A DNA stretch of 64,000 nucleotides. Origin: Microbacterium lacus (GTDB lineage Bacteria; Actinomycetota; Actinomycetes; Actinomycetales; Microbacteriaceae). Positions 8,193 through 18,361 of this stretch are shown one piece after another. Location: the NCBI RefSeq assembly GCF_039531105.1, contig NZ_BAAAPK010000001.1, positions 1,922,001 to 1,986,000 on the forward strand, given 5' to 3'. Under the pieces are notes generated by a model. It was given only the letters and a program-made list of their open reading frames with translations, searched no databases and was not told the DNA's origin. Every line of letters begins with the position of its first letter. Position 1 is the stretch's first letter. The translations under genes and the position numbers were made by a program.

Positions 8193-8693
8193 ATGACCGC
8201 TTCCTCCGCCGCCCCGATCCTCGACATCCCCTTTGCGACCGCCGACGGGGGTCAGGCCACTCTCGCCGACTACGCCGGAAAGGTTCTGCTCATCGTGAAC
8301 GTCGCCTCGCGCTGCGGGCTCGCTCCGCAGTACGAGCAGCTCGAGCAGCTGAAGAAGACGTACGGTCCTCGCGGCTTCGACGTGCTGGCGTTCCCGAGCA
8401 ACCAGTTCCTGCAGGAGCTGTCGAAGATGGACGACATCCTCGAGTACTGCTCCACGACGTGGGGCGTCACGTTCCCGGTGATGGACAAGGTCAAGGTGAA
8501 CGGGAAGAAGGCCGCACCGCTGTATCAGGAGCTCACGAAGGCTCCCGACGGAAACGGCAAAGCGGGCCGCGTCGAGTGGAACTTCGAGAAGTTCCTCGTC
8601 CTCCCCGATGGCCGCGTCGCGCGTTTCCGCCCGCGCACGAAGCCGGACGACCCGGCGATCGTGTCGCTCATCGAGGCGAACCTCCCGGGCTGA
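8193..8693 (+). CDS. Glutathione peroxidase family protein (thiol peroxidase)
   Basis: The protein reduces hydroperoxides with a cysteine, probably using thioredoxin rather than glutathione in this bacterial group. In 166 residues the first GPx signature NVASRCGL carries Cys41 in the peroxidatic position (Cys form, not selenocysteine). The second signature reads FPSNQF instead of the usual FPCNQF, and the active-site WNFEKFL is present late in the protein. Only one cysteine is obvious besides Cys41, so the resolving step may use an external thiol. The gene is single, leaderless by spacing, and convergent with the FrnE-like gene 12 nt away. Confidence 0.88.
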   Translation: MTASSAAPILDIPFATADGGQATLADYAGKVLLIVNVASRCGLAPQYEQLEQLKKTYGPRGFDVLAFPSNQFLQELSKMDDILEYCSTTWGVTFPVMDKVKVNGKKAAPLYQELTKAPDGNGKAGRVEWNFEKFLVLPDGRVARFRPRTKPDDPAIVSLIEANLPG

Positions 8694-8705
8694 GCCGTCA
8701 GTGCG

Positions 8706-9383
8706 TCAGACCGTGGCCGGGCTCTCCCGGTGCTCGGCCCACACCTGGCGCACGATCTGGGCGAAGGCGTCGGCGGGCTGCGCGCCGGAGACGCCGTACT
8801 TGCCGTCGATCACGAAGAACGGCACTCCCGAGATGCCGTAGGCCGCAGCCTGCGCCTGATCGGCACGCACGGCAGGCAGGAATCTCTCGGACCGCAGCGC
8901 TTCGCGCGCGGCATCCGCGTCCAGACCTGCATCGGCCGCGAGAGCGACGAGCTCGTCCTCCTGGCCGAGGTGGCGACCCTCGGTGAAATACGCGGCCATG
9001 AGTCGCTCGGTCATCTCCGGTTGCCGTCCCTGCTCCTTCGCGAAGTGCAGGAGCTCGTGCGCCTTCACGGTGTTCGTGTGCTTGAGCAGGTCGAACCGGT
9101 ACTCCAACCCGGCATCGGCAGCGACACCGGTCACGCGGTCCAGCATCTGCTGCGCCTGATCGGGCGAGATGCCCTTGTGGTGGGAGAGGTAGTCCGCCTC
9201 GCCGCCGTCGAAATCGACCGGGGTGTCCGGCGAGAGCTCGAACGAGTGGAAGACCACCTCGACCTGCGGGGCATCGGGATCGGCCGAGGCCGCCTCGAGT
9301 CCGCTCTGGAGGTTGCGCTTGCCGATGTAGCACCACGGGCAGGCGATGTCGCTCCACACGTCGATCTTGATGGCGTCCGTCAT
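8706..9383 (-). CDS. DsbA-family FrnE-like oxidoreductase
   Basis: This thioredoxin-fold protein of 225 residues has the active site CPWC at 15-18 and an inserted helical domain. The late cis-proline loop ISGVPFFVI is followed by YGVSGAQP. These features match the FrnE / 2-hydroxychromene-2-carboxylate isomerase-like DsbA subfamily. There is no signal peptide, so it acts in the cytoplasm, probably in thiol-disulfide or oxidative-stress chemistry. ATG 9383 is the only start next to the conserved MTDAIKIDVWSDIACPWC region. It lies 47 nt after uppS on the same strand and may be co-transcribed with recO-uppS. Confidence 0.88.
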   Translation of the reverse strand: MTDAIKIDVWSDIACPWCYIGKRNLQSGLEAASADPDAPQVEVVFHSFELSPDTPVDFDGGEADYLSHHKGISPDQAQQMLDRVTGVAADAGLEYRFDLLKHTNTVKAHELLHFAKEQGRQPEMTERLMAAYFTEGRHLGQEDELVALAADAGLDADAAREALRSERFLPAVRADQAQAAAYGISGVPFFVIDGKYGVSGAQPADAFAQIVRQVWAEHRESPATV

Positions 9384-9430
9384 GCCGGGTGCAACCGAGG
9401 GAAGTCGACGGTCATTCCCGCGGCCCGACG

Positions 9431-10243
9431 TCAGAGCGCGGGCGGCTCGGGGGTGTCCACCGCGCCGCCGAACCGACGATCGCGATCGAGGTACATGCCG
9501 ATCGCGCGCCAAAGATCCTCGCGGGAGAAATCCGGCCAGAGCGTATCGAGGAACACGAACTCCGCGTACGCGGACTCCCACAGCAGGAAGTTCGAGGTGC
9601 GCTGCTCGCCGCTCGAGCGGATGAACAGATCCACGTCGGGCATGTCCGGCTGGTAGAGCCGCTTCTGGATCAGCTTCTCGGTCACCGCCGACGGCTTCAG
9701 CCGCCCCGAGGCGATGTCGTCCCCGATCGAACGCATCGCGTCCACGAGCTCGACCCGCCCGCCGTAGTTGACGCACATCGTGAGCGTCAACACGTCGTTG
9801 TCGGCGGTCAAGCGCTCGGCCAACTGCAGCTCTTTGATCACCGAACCCCAGAGCCGGGGCTTGCGCCCCGCCCACCGCACCCGTACGCCCCACTCGTTTA
9901 ACTGATCCCGACGACGGTGCAGGACATCGCGATTGAAGCCCATCAGGAAGCGGACCTCGTCCGGCGAACGGCTCCAGTTCTCGGTGGAGAACGCGTACAC
10001 GCTCAGATGCTTGACGCCCGCCTGGATGGCTCCCGCGACGACATCAAGAAGCGCGGCCTCACCCGCCCGATGCCCCTCCACGCGGGTCTGGCCGCGCCGG
10101 TTGGCCCACCGGCCGTTGCCGTCCATCACGATCGCGACATGCGACGGCACCGCGCCCCGGGGGAAGGCGGGCGGGTGGATGCCGGTCCAGTCCAGCGGCC
10201 GATAGGCGACGGCATCCCGGTGGGTGTACGGCTTCGGGCTCAT
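9431..10243 (-). CDS. uppS: Isoprenyl diphosphate synthase, undecaprenyl type
   Basis: This cis-prenyltransferase makes the long-chain isoprenoid carrier for peptidoglycan and wall glycans. The 270 residues contain MDGNGRWA at 40-47 (catalytic Asp41), the YAFSTENW block and the C-terminal [11 protein letters not shown] with the magnesium site. The ATG overlaps the recO stop by 4 nt (ATGA), so it is coupled to recO. Actinobacteria often have two or more paralogues of differing chain length, and the sequence does not fix the product length. Confidence 0.94.
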   Translation of the reverse strand: MSPKPYTHRDAVAYRPLDWTGIHPPAFPRGAVPSHVAIVMDGNGRWANRRGQTRVEGHRAGEAALLDVVAGAIQAGVKHLSVYAFSTENWSRSPDEVRFLMGFNRDVLHRRRDQLNEWGVRVRWAGRKPRLWGSVIKELQLAERLTADNDVLTLTMCVNYGGRVELVDAMRSIGDDIASGRLKPSAVTEKLIQKRLYQPDMPDVDLFIRSSGEQRTSNFLLWESAYAEFVFLDTLWPDFSREDLWRAIGMYLDRDRRFGGAVDTPEPPAL

Positions 10244-10968
10244 GTGGCCGCCTCCACGTGCTGCAGAGAGCGGATGCCGCGCTCCAGGTGCCATTGCGCG
10301 TACGCGGCGATGAGGCCGGACGCCGACCCCCGGGTCGGGGCGCTTGCGGAATCGGCGACGACCCAGTCGCCCTCCATGAGGGCGGTGAGGAACTCCGCGG
10401 TCGCGACGTCGACACGGGCGGCCCCCACCGGGGCGCAGTCGCGGCAGATCATCCCGCCGAGCTGCGCGACGAACGTGTCGTGGGGTCCGGGCGCGCCGCA
10501 GCGCGCGCACTCGGTCAGGCCGGGTGCCCAGCCGGAGAGCGCCATCGCGCGCAGCAGATACGAATCCAGGATGCTGCGCGGCACGTGCTCGCCGCGGGCG
10601 AGGGCGCGCAGTCCGCCGACGAGGAGCAGGTACTGCTGAGGGGTGGCCTCGGCCTCGTTCAGGCGGTCGGCGGCCTCCACCATCGCGTTGGCCGACGTGT
10701 ACCGGTCGTAGTGGACGGCGATGTCGGCGCCGTACGAACCCAGCGACTCCGCCTGCTGGATGATGTCGAGCGACCGCCCCTGATACAGCAGCACGTCGGC
10801 GACCATGAACGGCTCGAGCCGCGAGCCGAAGCGCGAGGATGTGCGCCGCACCCCCTTCGCCACGGCACGGATCTTGCCGTGCCGACGGCTCAGCATCGTG
10901 ACGATCCGGTCCGCTTCCCCCAGCTTGTGGGTGCGCAGGATCACGACCTCGTCGCGGTAGGTGGGCAC
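10240..10968 (-). CDS. recO: DNA repair protein RecO
   Basis: The protein loads RecA with RecR and anneals single strands during recombination repair. The 242 residues start with an OB fold ([22 protein letters not shown]), continue through RFGSRLEPF and carry a zinc site CARC...CRDC at about residues 157-182. Length is typical. GTG 10968 has a -10 CATAAT 6 nt upstream, pointing to a leaderless transcript. It is coupled to uppS by a 4-nt overlap, an arrangement common in actinobacteria, and is divergent from the TRIC-type gene. Confidence 0.95.
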   Translation of the reverse strand: MPTYRDEVVILRTHKLGEADRIVTMLSRRHGKIRAVAKGVRRTSSRFGSRLEPFMVADVLLYQGRSLDIIQQAESLGSYGADIAVHYDRYTSANAMVEAADRLNEAEATPQQYLLLVGGLRALARGEHVPRSILDSYLLRAMALSGWAPGLTECARCGAPGPHDTFVAQLGGMICRDCAPVGAARVDVATAEFLTALMEGDWVVADSASAPTRGSASGLIAAYAQWHLERGIRSLQHVEAAT

Positions 10969-10974
10969 TGTTCA

Positions 10975-10980
10975 ATTATG
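10975..10980 (-). promoter_or_regulatory. -10 element, leaderless start of recO
   Basis: CATAAT on the minus strand, 6 nt, then GTG 10968. Confidence 0.5.
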
Positions 10981-11020
10981 GTCGCCGACGACCGTGCCGG
11001 GCGGGCGCCGAGCCGTGCGC

Positions 11021-11026
11021 GAGAAT
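11021..11026 (+). promoter_or_regulatory. -10 element, leaderless start of the TRIC-type gene
   Basis: GAGAAT, 6 nt, then GTG 11033. It forms a compact divergent promoter pair with recO. Confidence 0.45.
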
Positions 11027-11032
11027 GGTCGC

Positions 11033-11719
11033 GTGGATGCGCCTCTCTTCACGATCCCGCTGTGGGCGGACCTCACCGCGGTGGGTCTCGGCGGTATCCA
11101 GGGAGCCCTGTTCGCCTCCGGCTTCCGCGGGCAGCGACGACTGGACCTCCTCGGCGTCGCGATCATCGGCATCGTGATGGGCATGGGCGGCGGCATCATC
11201 CGCGATCTGCTGCTCAACCAGCCGCTGAGCACGCTGCAGAGCAATTGGTACCTGCTCACCGCGACGCTCGCCGCCCTCGTGGGGATGCTGCTGGCGGGTC
11301 CGCTGCGGCGTCTGAACGGGTTGATCGTCGGGCTCGACGCGGTCGTGATCGGCCTGTTCGGCGCGTTCGGGACGAGCAAGGCGCTCGCGCTCGGACTGCC
11401 GCTCGTGCCCGCCGTGTTCGTCGGCGTGTGCTCGGCGGTGGGCGGCGGCATCCTGCGCGACGTCTTCATGGGTCTGCCGGTCGCGATCATGCACGTCGGC
11501 TCCCTTTACGCGGTCGCCGCGGGCGTGGGCTGCCTCGTCCTGGCGGTTTCGAACGCCGTGGGCGTGCCGCTCGTGATCGCGGCGATCGCCGGTGTGGTCG
11601 TCACCGCGATCATCCGCGTCCTCGCGGTGGTGTTCGACCTCTCGCTCCCCGAGCAGCGCATGCTGTATCGCCGCAAGGTCGCCGCCGAGACAGGCGCACT
11701 CCCGATCGTCAAGCGCTGA
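11033..11719 (+). CDS. TRIC/UPF0126 family membrane channel protein
   Basis: This 228-residue membrane protein has seven predicted hydrophobic segments in two inverted repeats. Each repeat carries the family's glycine-rich kink: GGGIIRD at about 52-58 and GGGILRD at 137-143. Bacterial TRIC proteins form trimeric cation channels; older annotations call them YadS/UPF0126, sometimes with a role in glycine transport. GTG 11033 was chosen for its 6-nt spacing to a -10 hexamer. A longer frame from 10961 overlaps the recO promoter and lacks similarity. No partner gene is nearby. Confidence 0.85.
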   Translation: MDAPLFTIPLWADLTAVGLGGIQGALFASGFRGQRRLDLLGVAIIGIVMGMGGGIIRDLLLNQPLSTLQSNWYLLTATLAALVGMLLAGPLRRLNGLIVGLDAVVIGLFGAFGTSKALALGLPLVPAVFVGVCSAVGGGILRDVFMGLPVAIMHVGSLYAVAAGVGCLVLAVSNAVGVPLVIAAIAGVVVTAIIRVLAVVFDLSLPEQRMLYRRKVAAETGALPIVKR

Positions 11720-11737
11720 CGGGGGCGGCGCGCGGCC

Positions 11738-13150
11738 TCAATGGGTGAATGACGTGACCAGGCCTTCGGTCGGCATCGGCGACTCCAGGGCGTCGAGGTA
11801 GGCGACGGCATCATGGATGTCGGCGACCAGACTCTCGGCGAGGTTCCGGCTCAGCCCGTTGCGCACCACGATCCGCTGGACGACGACGTCGGTGAGGTCG
11901 TCGGGCATCGGATAGGCCGGGATGAGCCAGCCCTTGAGTCTGAGCCGTTCGGAGAGGTGATAGAGGTTCCACTTGTCGGTGTAGCCCTTGCTCAGCTGCC
12001 ACGCGAACACCGGGATGTCGGTGCCGTCGTTCCACAGCTCGAACGCGGGGATCTTCGCGATCTCGCCGGCGAGGTACACGGCGACGTCCTGCGAGGCCTT
12101 CTGGACCTTGTAATAGCCGTCCCACCCCAGTCGGAGGAACAGGTAGTACTGCAGGAGGACCTGGGCGCCGGGACGGGAGAAGTTCAGCGCGAAGCTCGGC
12201 ATGTGGCCGCCGAGGTAGGTGACGTCGAACACGAGATCGGACGGCAGATCCTCGACCGTGCGCCACACCACCCACCCGAGACCGGGGTACACGAGTCCGT
12301 ACTTGTGCGCGGAGGTGCTGATCGACGCGACGCGGGGAACCCGGAAGTCCCATTCCAGGTCGGGCTGGAGGAAGGGGGCGATCATCCCCCCGGAGGCGCC
12401 GTCGACGTGGATCGGGATGTCCAGGCCCGTCTCGGCCTGGATCCGATCGAGCGCCGCGGCGATCTCCGCGACCGGCTCGTACACCCCGGTGTAGGTCACG
12501 CCCATGATGGCGACGACGCCGATCGTGTTCTCGTCGACGTATTTCTCCAGCTCGAAGCCGTCGAGACACTTGTGCTCGTCGGTGATCGGCACGTAGCGGG
12601 GCTCGACGTCCCAGTAGTTGCAGAACTTCTCCCAGCAGACCTGCACCGCGCTGGAGAGGACGAGGTTGGGCTTCTCGGTCGAGCGGCCCGCGACACGACG
12701 GGCGTGCTGCCACCGGCGCTTGAGCGCGAGGCCGCCCAGCATGCAGGCCTCGGACGAGCCGATCGTCGACGTGCCGATCGCCTTCTCGGCATCCGGGGCG
12801 TTCCACAGTGTGGCGATCATCTTCCAGCAGCGCGTCTCGATCGCCGCCGTCTGCGGATACTCGTCTTTGTCGACCATGTTCTTGTCGACCGTCTCGGAGT
12901 ACAGCTTCGTCGCGTGCGGGTCCATCCAGGTGCCGACGAACGTCGCGAGATTCAGACGGGAATTGCCGTCGAGCATCGCCTCGTCGTGCACGACCTGGTA
13001 GGCCGTTTCGGGCAGGGACTCCCCCGCAGGCAGCGCGTCCAGCGGGAAGTCGGTCGCTTCGCCGGGGCGGGCGAACAGCGGGTTCAGCTGGTTCTGATCC
13101 CCCAGCCCGATGAATCCGTGCGTGTGGGCGGAGCCACGAGAGGTCGTCAT
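11738..13150 (-). CDS. gad: Glutamate decarboxylase
   Basis: This PLP enzyme converts glutamate to GABA and CO2, consuming a proton. The 470 residues match bacterial GadB: TIGSSEA at about 129-135 (phosphate contact), HVDGASGG at 248-255 (the Asp that pairs with pyridine N) and the Schiff-base K283 in STSAHKYG. The C-terminus ends LVTSFTH, close to the GadB tail that closes the active site at neutral pH. ATG 13150 is preceded at 7 nt by TAGCAT. No glutamate/GABA antiporter (gadC) flanks it, so acid resistance would need an unlinked exchanger or a GABA-shunt role. Confidence 0.95.
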   Translation of the reverse strand: MTTSRGSAHTHGFIGLGDQNQLNPLFARPGEATDFPLDALPAGESLPETAYQVVHDEAMLDGNSRLNLATFVGTWMDPHATKLYSETVDKNMVDKDEYPQTAAIETRCWKMIATLWNAPDAEKAIGTSTIGSSEACMLGGLALKRRWQHARRVAGRSTEKPNLVLSSAVQVCWEKFCNYWDVEPRYVPITDEHKCLDGFELEKYVDENTIGVVAIMGVTYTGVYEPVAEIAAALDRIQAETGLDIPIHVDGASGGMIAPFLQPDLEWDFRVPRVASISTSAHKYGLVYPGLGWVVWRTVEDLPSDLVFDVTYLGGHMPSFALNFSRPGAQVLLQYYLFLRLGWDGYYKVQKASQDVAVYLAGEIAKIPAFELWNDGTDIPVFAWQLSKGYTDKWNLYHLSERLRLKGWLIPAYPMPDDLTDVVVQRIVVRNGLSRNLAESLVADIHDAVAYLDALESPMPTEGLVTSFTH

Positions 13151-13157
13151 GAGCCTC

Positions 13158-13163
13158 ATGCTA
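13158..13163 (-). promoter_or_regulatory. -10 element, leaderless start of gad
   Basis: TAGCAT on the minus strand, 7 nt, then ATG 13150. Confidence 0.5.
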
Positions 13164-13224
13164 GGGCGGCCGAGCGCCGTGGACGTCATGCTCGCGAGGT
13201 GAGGTCCGGCGCGCCTGCCGCCTC

Positions 13225-13230
13225 TATGCT
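13225..13230 (+). promoter_or_regulatory. -10 element, leaderless start of the 13237 membrane protein
   Basis: TATGCT, 6 nt (CACCCC), then ATG 13237. No Shine-Dalgarno sequence is possible in this gap. Confidence 0.5.
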
Positions 13231-13236
13231 CACCCC

Positions 13237-13890
13237 ATGACGCCCGAACGCCGCGTGCGCCTGCGCCGTGAAGCATGGGGATTCGCCGTCGGATCGCTCC
13301 TGTTCGCGGTCGGCGCCGTGCCGCTCTATTCCGAGACCGTCGGCGCAGTCGCCACGAACGCGACGTTCTTCGCCGGAGCTTTCTTCTTCACGCTCGCCGC
13401 GCTGATCCAGCTGCTCCTCAGCGGGCGGCGCCCGCCGAAGACCGGGGCTTCGCGGCCCGACCGTGCGGACTGGTGGGCCGCGGCGATCCAATTCGCCGGC
13501 ACGCTGTTGTTCAACCTCAGCACGACCGCCGCCCTGCTCACCGCCCTCAACCCGGACACGCGGATCGGCTCGGGATGGATCCCCGACGCGTGGGGGTCGG
13601 TGTGCTTCCTCGTTTCGAGCGCGTTCGCCGTCGTGGCGACGACGGAGCGCGACGGCCTGTGGGATCCGCGGGCGCGCACGTGGCGCTGCACATGGCTGAA
13701 CATGGCCGGCTCGGTGTTCTTCGGGATCTCGGCGATCGGTGCCGCCGTGATTCCGGCCACCGGAGACCTCGTGAGCCTCCAGTGGGCGAATCTCGGCACG
13801 TTCCTGGGTGCGGTGTGCTTCCTCACGGCGGCGCTGCTGAGCAGGCGCGATATCCCGACGGATGCCGCGCCTGCCCGAACGGCAGTGTGA
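13237..13890 (+). CDS. Six-segment membrane protein of unknown function (possibly YrhK-like)
   Basis: This 217-residue integral membrane protein has hydrophobic segments near residues 14-30, 43-62, 82-104, 121-138, 157-172 and 184-203. It has a Trp-rich second half (WWAAAIQFAGTLLFN, WANLGTFLGAVCFL). The repeated pattern of a small-residue helix followed by a short basic loop recalls YrhK-domain proteins, but I am not certain. No catalytic motif is visible. Its stop codon directly abuts the leuA stop (convergent, no spacer). It appears monocistronic, leaderless by spacing. Confidence 0.6.
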   Translation: MTPERRVRLRREAWGFAVGSLLFAVGAVPLYSETVGAVATNATFFAGAFFFTLAALIQLLLSGRRPPKTGASRPDRADWWAAAIQFAGTLLFNLSTTAALLTALNPDTRIGSGWIPDAWGSVCFLVSSAFAVVATTERDGLWDPRARTWRCTWLNMAGSVFFGISAIGAAVIPATGDLVSLQWANLGTFLGAVCFLTAALLSRRDIPTDAAPARTAV

Positions 13891-15714
<1,824 letters not shown>

Positions 15715-15736
<22 letters not shown>

Positions 15737-15765
15737 CGACTAAGAAGGAGTCGGCGCAAGCGCAT
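15715..15765 (-). CDS. leuL: leuA leader peptide (16 codons, leucine-rich)
   Basis: The frame reads MRLRRLLLSRRDESSI and then TAG; four of the first eight residues are leucine, including Leu-Leu-Leu. The ATG is preceded at exactly 6 nt by TAGCCT, so the leader transcript should begin on this ATG and be translated without a Shine-Dalgarno sequence. It ends 63 nt before leuA. Leucine-rich leader peptides before leuA are known in actinobacteria as ribosome-mediated attenuators. The leucine codons used are one TTG, one CTC and two CTT. CTT is rare in this GC-rich genome, which would sharpen stalling. Too short to be called by length-based gene finding. Confidence 0.75.
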
Positions 15766-15771
15766 GGCGCC

Positions 15772-15777
15772 AGGCTA
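15772..15777 (-). promoter_or_regulatory. -10 element of the leuL-leuA transcript (leaderless leuL)
   Basis: TAGCCT on the minus strand, 6 nt, then the leuL ATG at 15765. It supports leuL being the first thing translated from this promoter. Confidence 0.55.
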
Positions 15778-15886
15778 CACCGCACACGGAGAGCGCGCGA
15801 ATCCCCGGGCGGCGGCATCCGTGTATCACGGCGTGCACGACCGCACTCATCCTCTGCGAACCCACCACCCGATCAGGAGGTCCGCC

Positions 15887-17416
15887 GTGTCCGCTCCGTC
15901 TTCGCCCGTCTCCCGCCGCCGCATGCTCGGCGTCGCATCGCTCACCGCCGGCGCACTCGCGCTCACCGGCTGCTTCGGCGGCCTCCTTCCTTCCGCCGGC
16001 CCCTCCGCCACGCCGGCGGTCGGCTTCGACGACCTCCAGACCGCCACGGTCTACATCAAGGGTCAGGGGACGTTCATCGAACCGGGAACGCTCGACCCGG
16101 CCGAGGGCGCGTGGATCGGTTCGGGATTCATCGTCACGCCCGAGGGGCTCGCCCTCACGAACAACCACGTCGTCACCGGCGCCGGAACGCTCGCCGTCTA
16201 CGTCGGCGGCGATCAGTCCGCGCAAGTGCGCGGGACCGTGCTCGGCGCGTCGGAGTGCCTCGACCTCGCGGTCATCCAGCTCGACGGCGACGAGCTGCCG
16301 TACCTCGCGTGGCATGACGGCGAGATCAAGACCGGCCTGGACGTCTACTCCGCGGGCTATCCGGCCGGTGCCGCCGAGGAGTTCACCCTCACGCGCGGCA
16401 TCGTCTCGAAGGACGACTTCCCGCTGGACACCCAGTGGGCGTCGCTGGACCACGTGATCGAGCACGATGCGCGCATCCGGGGTGGTAACTCCGGCGGACC
16501 GCTCGTCGACGAGGACGGGCGGCTCGTGGGCATCAACTACGCGGGTGACGACAGCCTCGACTACAACTTCGCGATCCACCGGGACGTGGCCCAGGATGCG
16601 ATCGACCGCCTCGCGGCGGGCGAGAACGTGGACTCGATCGGCATCAACGCGCAGGGCTGGGTGAGCGAAGACGGCCAGATCGCGGGCGTCTGGGTCTCCT
16701 CCGTCGATGCGGGTGGTGCAGCGGATGCCGCGGGCATCCAGCCCGGCGACCTCGTGTACAAGCTCGCCGGGGTGAGCGTCGGCACGGACGGCAGTCTCGC
16801 CGACTACTGCCAGGTCCTGCGCACTCAGGGCAGCGACGCAACGATCGATGTGCAGGTCTACCGGCCCGCCACCGACGAGCTCCTGGACGGTCAGATCAAC
16901 GGCGACGAGCTCACGGTCACGGCCACCGGGGTCTTCGGCGGCGAAGCGACGGCCAACGGCGGATTCACCACCGTGACAGACGATGCCGGTGTCGTGAGCG
17001 TCGACGTTCCCGCGGACTGGGCGCAGACCGACGGCGCGGGGTTCACGGACGACGCGGGCAACACCTGGTACGCCGTCTCGGCGGCGCCGGATCTCGCCGC
17101 GTTCTGGGGCGGATTCGCCGCACCGGGCGTCCAGGTGATGGCGGCTTCCGCGGGGATGACCGCAGAGGCGGTCCTGCAGAATCTGTCGGGCACCTTCGAC
17201 ACGTCGTGCAGTGCGGTCGCGACCGGCGAGCCGTACGACGACGGCTACTACGCCGGCGTGTACTCCGAGTGGGACTGCGCGGGTACGGCAGCCGTCGTGA
17301 TCTCCACGGTGGATGCGGGCGGCGGCAACGTGATCGTGCTCATGCAGGCGCAGTCGGACTACGAGAAGCAGGAAGCGCTGACGAGGGTGCTGGAGACCTT
17401 CCAGGCTTCGCTCTGA
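15887..17416 (+). CDS. Tat-exported lipoprotein, trypsin-like serine protease with PDZ domain
   Basis: This 509-residue, DegP/HtrA-related extracytoplasmic protease starts with a twin-arginine signal (SRRRML) and a lipobox LTGC, so Cys29 is the likely lipid anchor. The catalytic triad is H94 (TNNHVV), D127 (LDLAVI) and S202 (GGNSGGPL). A PDZ-like domain follows at about 230-300 (AGGAADAAGIQPGDLV). The last 150 residues form an extra domain rich in Asp, Gly and Trp that I do not recognise. The GTG start at 15887 has a perfect AGGAGG 6 nt upstream (15875-15880), so a longer frame from 15764 was not used. It is divergent from leuL-leuA. Confidence 0.85.
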   Translation: MSAPSSPVSRRRMLGVASLTAGALALTGCFGGLLPSAGPSATPAVGFDDLQTATVYIKGQGTFIEPGTLDPAEGAWIGSGFIVTPEGLALTNNHVVTGAGTLAVYVGGDQSAQVRGTVLGASECLDLAVIQLDGDELPYLAWHDGEIKTGLDVYSAGYPAGAAEEFTLTRGIVSKDDFPLDTQWASLDHVIEHDARIRGGNSGGPLVDEDGRLVGINYAGDDSLDYNFAIHRDVAQDAIDRLAAGENVDSIGINAQGWVSEDGQIAGVWVSSVDAGGAADAAGIQPGDLVYKLAGVSVGTDGSLADYCQVLRTQGSDATIDVQVYRPATDELLDGQINGDELTVTATGVFGGEATANGGFTTVTDDAGVVSVDVPADWAQTDGAGFTDDAGNTWYAVSAAPDLAAFWGGFAAPGVQVMAASAGMTAEAVLQNLSGTFDTSCSAVATGEPYDDGYYAGVYSEWDCAGTAAVVISTVDAGGGNVIVLMQAQSDYEKQEALTRVLETFQASL

Positions 17417-17426
17417 CCGATCCTCC

Positions 17427-17465
17427 GCAGCTCGGCCGCCTCAGAATCCGAGGCGGCCGAGCTGC
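17427..17465. terminator. Bidirectional hairpin between the protease gene and era
   Basis: A perfect 16-bp stem (17427-17442 with 17450-17465) has a 7-nt loop. The right arm lies in the last codons of era, and the left arm covers the first bases of its stop codon. It can terminate the plus-strand protease and the minus-strand era operon. Confidence 0.75.
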
Positions 17466-18361
17466 TTCGGATCGCGCTGCCACTCTTTCGCGACGCGGAC
17501 GTGCAGGGACAGGTAGACCCTCGAGCCGATCAGCGGCTCGATGCCCGCGCGGGCGCGTCGGCCGACGTCCGCGAGGCGCGAGCCTTTGTGGCCGATGATG
17601 ATCGCCTTCTGGCTGTCGCGCTCGACGACGATGTCGGCGTAGATGTCGGTCAGATCGGAATCCTCGCGAGCCGCGATGTCCTGGACGACCACGGCGATCG
17701 AGTGCGGCAGCTCGTCGCGCACGCCTTCCAGGGCTGCTTCCCTGATGATCTCCGCGATCCGATCCTCGTCGGATTCGTCCGTCACGACTCCGTCCGGATA
17801 CAGCGCCGGGCCCGGAGGCATGAGCGAGAGCACCTCGCCGGTGAGCACGTCCAGCTGCCGGTCCGTGAGGGCGGAGAGCGGAATCACCGCGGCCCAATCG
17901 TCGCGCAGCGCATCGACTTCGATCAGTCGCTCGGCGATCTGATCGCGCGTGGCGGCATCCGTCTTCGTCACGATCGCGACCTTCTTCGCCCGCCGGTAGC
18001 CGTCCAGGGATTCGGCGATGCGCCGATCGCCCGGACCCACCTTCTCGGTCGCGGGTACGCAGAACCCGATCACATCGACGTCGCCGAGCACCTGCTCGAC
18101 GAGGTGGTTGAGCCGCTCACCCAAGAGCGTGCGAGGACGATGGATGCCGGGTGTGTCGACGATCACGAGCTGGCCGTCGACGCGGTTCAGGATGCCGCGG
18201 ATCGCGCGTCGGGTCGTCTGGGGCTTGTCGCTCGTGATCGCGACCTTCTCTCCGACGAGCGCGTTCGTGAGCGTCGACTTGCCGACGTTCGGCCGCCCCA
18301 CGAATGTCACGAATCCGGAGCGGAAGTCCGCTGCGCCGGAGCCGTCTGCTTCTGCGTTCAT
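17441..18361 (-). CDS. era: GTPase Era
   Basis: This ribosome-assembly GTPase binds the 3' end of 16S rRNA. The 306 residues show G1 GRPNVGKS at 22-29, G3 DTPGIHRPR, G4 TKTD (instead of the more common NKxD) and a C-terminal KH domain of about 90 residues. It is the last gene of HIT-phoH-ybeY-CNNM-era; its ATG overlaps the upstream gene by 4 nt. Shared transcription with ybeY and phoH fits a joint role in rRNA maturation. A strong hairpin overlaps its stop codon. Confidence 0.97.
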   Translation of the reverse strand: MNAEADGSGAADFRSGFVTFVGRPNVGKSTLTNALVGEKVAITSDKPQTTRRAIRGILNRVDGQLVIVDTPGIHRPRTLLGERLNHLVEQVLGDVDVIGFCVPATEKVGPGDRRIAESLDGYRRAKKVAIVTKTDAATRDQIAERLIEVDALRDDWAAVIPLSALTDRQLDVLTGEVLSLMPPGPALYPDGVVTDESDEDRIAEIIREAALEGVRDELPHSIAVVVQDIAAREDSDLTDIYADIVVERDSQKAIIIGHKGSRLADVGRRARAGIEPLIGSRVYLSLHVRVAKEWQRDPKQLGRLGF

